NCBI GenBank assembly: GCA_963693315.1
Contig: OY856186.1
Span: forward strand, 69,772,019 to 69,836,018
Reading direction: 5' to 3'
From: Diogma glabrata
Taxonomy: Eukaryota; Arthropoda; Insecta; Diptera; Cylindrotomidae
Length of the DNA: 64,000 bases
Every line of letters begins with the position of its first letter. Positions within the stretch are counted from its first letter, which is position 1. Positions 59,108 through 64,000 of this stretch are shown piece after piece. The notes under the pieces are model-generated. The model did no database searches. It was not told the origin of the DNA and saw nothing but the letters and a program-made list of their open reading frames with translations. The translations under genes were made by a program, and so were the position numbers.

Positions 59108-59637
59108 GAAGTGCGTAATCTTTACCCGCTGTGGAAGTAAAACTTTTTTGGCCACTGCAGCAGGTATTACTAAAAATATTAAATATAAAATAAAATAGGT
59201 ATGTCATATTATAATTTAGAGTTTCTTTCTAATATTCTTGATAATATAATTACAACAATGTGTAATAAAAAGCCATATTTACATGTTTTACAAAATCTTA
59301 CAACGTATTACAAATTAAATTTCACAGTGAATACATGTCCATTGTCCACTTAATTTAACAATTGGTACAACAATTGATGCATTTTTCAATAAATTTAGCA
59401 AATTTGTCATAATCATAAGCCTCTAATTTCATATTTCAATTATGCTAATAATTGAATTGACTTTAATACATTATGTAAATATTGCTTTTTATTACACAGT
59501 AAATTATATTATCAAGAAATGCAACTCTAAATTGTAATATGACATATTAATTTTATATTTCATCTTTTTATTAATACCTGCCACAATAGCCAAAGAAATT
59601 TATTTCAACCGCGTGCAAAGATTACACGCACTCATTT
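59108..59637. mobile_element. MITE, ~180-bp terminal inverted repeats
   Basis: GTGCGTAATCTTTACCCGC at the left pairs with GCGTGCAAAGATTACACGCA at the right. Inside, GCAGGTATTACTAAAAA, ATGTCATATTATAATTTAGA and CTTGATAATATAATTACA have partners between 59450 and 59585. No coding. Confidence 0.8.
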
Positions 59638-59719
59638 TTCAATTTAACAAAACAAATTTAATCAACACAAATATTTTTTCCCGCCCGAGAAAGCCCGGGA
59701 TGCAAACTTTAAACACCAT

Positions 59720-60113
59720 TACCACCATGACCACCGTGACCACCATGACCACCGTGACCACCATAACCACCATGACCACTATGACCACCATAACCACCAT
59801 GACCACCGTGAACACCATGACCAACATGAACATCATGACCACCGTGAACACCATGACCACCATGACCACCATAACCACCATGACCACCATGACCACCATG
59901 ACCACCATGACCACCATGACCACAATGAACACCATGACCACTATGACCACCGTGACCACCATGACCACCATGACCACCGTGAAGACCATGATCACCATTA
60001 CCACTATGACCATCATGACCACCATGACCACTATTACCACCATGACTACCATGACCACCATGACCACCATGGCCACCATGACCACAATGACCACCATGAC
60101 CACACCATGACCA
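59720..60113. repeat. Minisatellite, 9-bp unit ATGACCACC
   Basis: About 43 near-tandem copies of ATGACCACC and variants (GTGACCACC, ATAACCACC, ATGACCACT). They give a Met-Thr-Thr repeat on the plus strand and Val/Met-rich frames on the minus strand. Both frames are considered artefacts, since the array has no upstream gene structure. The stretch is clearly more GC-rich than its surroundings. Confidence 0.95.
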
Positions 60114-60334
60114 CCATCTACAATCGACACATCCAACTCATTAACATTTAGTACGAGACTGAATAAGTGAATAAAAAATATAATAACAAATGAACAAATG
60201 AATGACTTGACCATACAAACCAAAAAGATCCACCAAACATGCTTCCACTCCCGAACCAGTTATTCGATTTTGCTCAAATTTCAAAACGGTGCTTTTTGTC
60301 CTCTTATATTTCATTATATATGCCATCTGTACGC
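60114..60334. other. Spacer without recognised gene
   Basis: Non-coding sequence following the minisatellite. Confidence 0.4.
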
Positions 60335-60560
60335 ATGGAGGGATCAGTTTTTATTAATTTGTTAATTTTTTTCTATTTTTTGATCCACGGGTGTGACAAC
60401 CCCGCGTACTCCAGTCCCTGTTATTGGCACATGAGTTAACGTGAGATATCACATACCACTGGCAATAGCAGTGAGATATCACTAGCCAAGGTGATATCAT
60501 AGGGGTGCTGGCGGATGAACTGTATTCAGTCAACGGTAGCACTCTCAATCTTAGCTAATG
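60335..60560 (+). repeat. Repeat shared with 41870-42080
   Basis: GGAGGGATCAGTTTTTATTA, TTTTTTGATCCACGGG, CGCGTACTCCAGTCCCTG and GTGAGATATCACTAGCC parallel the segment at 41.9-42.1 kb. A chain of GATATCAC palindromes is present in both. Confidence 0.75.
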
Positions 60561-60764
60561 AATATTCCTTGATGCTGGAACGCTGTAGCTTGCTCGAAGA
60601 AACGAGCTTTCATATAACTATATATCTGAGCTTTAATCATTGAAAAATATGCTGCGTCCCATAATCAAGGATTATGCCATTAGCTGGACTATTGGCAAAT
60701 CAATTTTAGTTTTGTTCCTGCAAATTTTTAAAACAAATTTGTTTTTTATCTCTTATTTTATTTT

Positions 60765-61012
60765 TATTTTCCCTATCCTATCACGAAATATTGGCCTATG
60801 TCATATTTTATATGTGATAGGATTTATAGTTTAGTTGTCCATTATTTAACAAAAAATATTAAAAAAAACAGATTTGCGTCCATTAACATTCTTAGAACGC
60901 ATGTTGTTGTGGGACCTTGGTCTTAAAAGGTTTTTATGTGTTGTTGTGACACATATTGTAATGCCTACTTACTACACATCACATTTTATTAAAAAAAAAA
61001 AAAAAAAAAAAT
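60765..61012 (+). mobile_element. Poly(A)-tailed retroelement 3' end, copy 1
   Basis: TTGCGTCCATTAACATTC to CATCACATTTTATT, followed by a run of about 21 A's, matches 63822-63990. A shared 3' end with a poly(A) tail indicates non-LTR retroposition (LINE 3' end or SINE). No pol III box or coding was recognised. The first ~75 bp instead match 55447-55525. Confidence 0.75.
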
Positions 61013-61218
61013 TTACCAAGATTTGCGACAACTTATTTCTCTGCTTTTAAAAAAGCCAAATATGCTGCCATTTTTATTAATTTACGACTTACGAGTCTAA
61101 GCATCCATTGTAAACAAAAATGGAGCAGACATATAATATTTTGAAAACTGATATTAAATTAAATTAAAATACTCCAAAAATTCGGATTGAAAATCATTAA
61201 ATTTAGTTCTAAATTATG
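61013..61218. other. Spacer without recognised gene
   Basis: AT-rich, non-coding. Confidence 0.4.
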
Positions 61219-61715
61219 TTTTTCGGCAAACGGCTGTAAAGTTTAACTTTACTGCCGCTAGGGAGTTAGCTAAAGACTAAAGTCTTACTTTTTAGCCTGA
61301 CAGCAAAAGTAACGTCTGGCGACAGCAAAAGTAACGCCTTTTTTATTTTATATTACGGAGACTGTAAAGTAGCATTTGTTATTTGTTAGTTTGTTATTTT
61401 TTCAAACATATTGTATAACCATGACAACAAAAAATAAGTTGATTCTCATATTATGAAATTTTGAAAAGGCTGCTTTGATAAAAAAATTTTATTCATACAA
61501 ATTTAAATGTTTTTTTCTCTTTTGACGATAAAAATTCATATTTATAAAAAGTTTGATGTATTAATTTCATATTTATAAAAAATTTAAACGTTTGCCGAAA
61601 AAATAGTGTATTTAATTAGGAGCTAAAGTGACTTTTTGTGTTTCGTCTATAATTGTCAAACTATAGACTCAACACAAAAAGTACCACTTTAGCTCCAAAA
61701 TTAAATAATGTACTT
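61219..61715. mobile_element. TTCGGCAAACG MITE plus hairpin, copy 2 (inverted)
   Basis: MITE 61219-61603 (TTTTCGGCAAACGGCTGTAA ... AAACGTTTGCCGAAAAAA) followed by the hairpin 61604-61715 (GGAGCTAAAGTGACTTTTTG / CAAAAAGTACCACTTTAGCT). Same arrangement as 47481-47996 but on the other strand. It lacks the three 37-bp units. Confidence 0.8.
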
Positions 61716-61899
61716 TTTTTTAATTGAATTTCTGTTAAACTTTTAAGCATCAAAAAATATGAACTATTTCTATAATGCACAAAAAACCAGTGAATATTTA
61801 AAATACGTGGGTCATAATCGAATTGTATCGTATATTTGCCGAATATTATATTCGTTTTTTATACTTCCGTTGCAAAATTCTCATAACGCGCCTAAAGAA

Positions 61900-62280
61900 G
61901 TTTTACTTCAAAAAATTAATTAAATTCCAATTGATATTCGACCCTAGCGCTATCTTTAAAAAAGTTTTTTTAATATTTTCATTTAAAAAAATATTACAAA
62001 AACAATTACCTAATTTTTTTTCAAACGGCTAATTGATCATCTATCAAACCAAAAAAAGTTTTTTAATTCCAAAGCATTTAATTTCAAATTTTTATCGGAT
62101 TGGCAGAATTTTCATTTTACATGCATTTTGGGGTCCCCCTATGCTCAAACTATGCACTTTAAAAAAATTGTAAAATAAATTGCATTTTTTATTTTGTCCA
62201 TACTATTAATATGCCAAGTTTCAGGAAAATCAAAAATGGTTAAGTTTTCACAACTCGGTCTAAAACACGTTTTTCTTCTA
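61900..62280 (-). repeat. Inverted partner of 57.1-58.4 kb repeats
   Basis: CCAATTGATATTCGACCCTA, AAACGGCTAATTGATCATC, CGGATTGGCAGAATTTTCAT and CCCCCTATGCTCAAACTATG are complements of blocks at 58130-58410. TATGCCAAGTTTCAGGAAAA matches the complement of 57090-57125. Confidence 0.75.
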
Positions 62281-63821
62281 TAGTTTAAAAACTAATTGCC
62301 TTTTGGAAAAATACCATGATGCAAATATAACAATAATGCTATGATATTCTTTTGCCTTCGTCTATTAACATCGTTGTTCAAATTTTAATATAGTTCATGG
62401 GAAAGAGTATTAATCTGGTTTAATATTTTAGTACAAAGTAAAAAGCACCATAAGCTGTTATACCGGTAGCCCTTTCTTTACTCAGTTTTTGTACTGCTAG
62501 CTTAAAGCGGTTCGATAATAATCTAATTTTTTAAAAATATTTCTATATCCTTATCCTTATCATTAATTTTTTCAGAGCCTAATCGAGTGCAGTATTAATG
62601 CAATTTCAAAAATCAATTTATTTTATTGCTGCAGCTATGAGGGTGATAAAATTTTAGTTCTTACTGGCGATTTCTTAAGTGCACGAAGACATAACTCGAG
62701 ATTCTGCTATTTTATCGTTTTCAAATAATATGTTTCCGTCGTCGTAAAAGTTGTTGTTATATTCTACTTATTCTGTGGCGTCTTCATCTTCAAAATCTAT
62801 TAAACCATCATCATCTTCTTTGACTAACCTTACATCATCACTATTGTTACCACAAGCATTTATTCTCAAGGATCTATATTTTGATGTGAAAGAAGTAAGA
62901 TTTATTAATTTTATAAATCTACTTAGGTTCAAACGGTCGTTTAAACGCTCTATATTTTATGACTTAAAAAAACCTTTGAAACTATTTCACAGCCCTACTC
63001 ATTTACAAACTTATCTAAAATGCAGTTTATAACATAAATTTTCCGTAACCATTTCTTGTCCAGATCAACAAAAGTAACAGTGAGAGTGCCGTAAGCATTT
63101 TGTTTTTGCAATACCCTTTCTTTCTCTTTATGACATGAACAATACATTTAAATGGATATTAGGTAAATGGGATAAACACTAAAATGGGTATTTAGCAAAC
63201 AAAATAGAAAACAGCTCATTTCATATTACTATTTTATTCCATGCAACACGTAGATATTAAACAAAATTTTCCTTAGCTTTATTAAAATATGTTATAAACA
63301 TTATAATACATTATGATGCAAGGACGTAAAGCTAAAGATTTTGGACACATGTGGAGTTTGCAAAGGCGCTAGCCGAGATTTCCACCCACATTAAGTCCAA
63401 AATAGGCAAGTAAGGCATTTAAAAAAAAAGTTTATTCTAAATTAAAATTATAAATTTGCATAAATTTTGAAATAAAAATATGTTAAACAAGTAACCTTTG
63501 AAAAAAAAACCTTTTATAAAAAATAACATCCTCAAAAAACATCGTTTTTTTTCTTTGGTTTATAAAGTGTGCAATGTTAAATCATTATACATGCACACGT
63601 TTTACAGGCATAACGTTCTGTTTTACTTTTTCTTATCTTTCTCACTTTATTTGTGTATAATGTTTTGGATGTTTTGGTAAAAGTTTTTAGTGTTATATAC
63701 TGTCAAACATTTAAAACAAGGCAACTATGTTTTGACACTTTACAGAAAGAGTATTTTGATTTTAAAATGAATGTGTTTGTTTGTTTGTTTTGTCTGTCTG
63801 TTTATTACAGTCTATTAGTTA
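62281..63821. other. AT-rich spacer, no gene confirmed
   Basis: The reverse strand at 62690-62860 has an acidic stretch (DDVRLVKEDDDGLIDFEDED) that could be a decayed exon, but no family is recognised. The remaining frames to 63821 show no domain. Confidence 0.35.
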
Positions 63822-63990
63822 TCCATTATTTAAGAAAAAAATATTAAAAAAAAAAACAGAATTGCGTCCATTAACATCCTTTGAACGCATGTTGTTGTGG
63901 GACCTTGGTCTTAAAAGGTTTTTATGTGTTGTTGTGACACATATTGTAATGCCTACTACACATCACATTTTATTAAAAAAAAAAAAAATA
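63822..63990 (+). mobile_element. Poly(A)-tailed retroelement 3' end, copy 2
   Basis: Direct copy of the 60.84-61.01 kb segment: TTGCGTCCATTAACATCC, GTTGTTGTGGGACCTTGGTC, ACACATATTGTAATGCCTAC, ending TTTTATT plus a run of A's near 63976-63988. Copy 1 has an extra TTAC. The differing 5' flanks mark the truncation points. Confidence 0.8.
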
Positions 63991-64000
63991 CTTTTTAATT

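Noticed and set aside
59613..60223. Met-Thr-Thr repeat protein (plus) and Val/Met-rich membrane-like protein (minus)
   Set aside because: Both come from the 9-bp minisatellite, whose unit lacks stop codons in these frames. No promoter, splice or homology evidence.
62690..62860. Acidic minus-strand stretch that might be the end of a transposase
   Set aside because: Only composition supports it; no motif was identified and stops are close on both sides.

Overview
This is about 64 kb of very AT-rich, intron-bearing eukaryotic DNA. It is most likely an insect genome, and specifically a repeat-dominated non-genic stretch. The evidence is the mix of elements: an apparently intact mariner, a Penelope-like element, RTE-like and other non-LTR retrotransposon remnants, hAT and PIF/Harbinger-type pieces, THAP and DUF4806 multicopy proteins, and many foldback MITEs. 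I found no convincing single-copy host gene, no rRNA or tRNA gene, no CRISPR array and no bacterial-style operon. The species cannot be named from the sequence alone.

Layout. 0.47-7.8 kb is a large inverted-repeat structure. Two arms of about 1.3 kb each carry a decayed THAP-domain gene pointing inward. They enclose a core of about 4.6 kb with CTTTTAA/TTAAAAG-rich subterminal repeats, a three-exon DUF4806-family gene with two frameshifts, and a short opposing reading frame. A 48-bp palindrome is present in only one arm. 9.06-9.33 kb is a foldback MITE. 10.1-11.9 kb is an antisense RTE-like reverse transcriptase fragment. 13.64-14.18 kb is a roughly 540-bp (AT)n array. 14.25-17.86 kb holds a foldback and a second copy of its flank, split by an 850-bp insertion with a visible target duplication. 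18.8-19.8 kb is a tandem array of about 280-bp units. 25.6-26.1 kb is another foldback.

26.49-31.19 kb is a head-to-head pair of Penelope-like elements: 2-kb arms, a reverse transcriptase and GIY-YIG reading frame in both, and a degenerate hammerhead-like motif near each outer end. 31.7-33.0 kb holds two MITEs. 33.57-34.86 kb is a mariner with an uninterrupted 348-residue transposase, the only gene here that looks intact. 36.6-37.5 kb is a nest of palindromes around a Harbinger-type MITE. 42.7-43.5 kb is a palindrome, followed by LINE fragments at 43.96-45.4 and 49.1-49.3 kb. 51.3-53.6 kb is a 2.3-kb element with terminal repeats of about 250 bp and a broken minus-strand gene of an uncharacterised, DDE-like insect family. 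55.8-56.2 kb is a hAT 3' end fused to a foldback. 57-62 kb is a cluster of related inverted and direct repeats, including a 690-bp palindrome and a 9-bp-unit minisatellite. Two poly(A)-tailed retroelement 3' ends lie at 60.8 and 63.8 kb.

The genes do not form a pathway. They are independent mobile elements, some nested. The best candidates for something not yet described are the THAP/DUF4806 composite element, the Penelope pair with its ribozyme-like ends, and the 51.3-53.6 kb element. All coordinates of repeat edges were read by eye and may be off by several bases.
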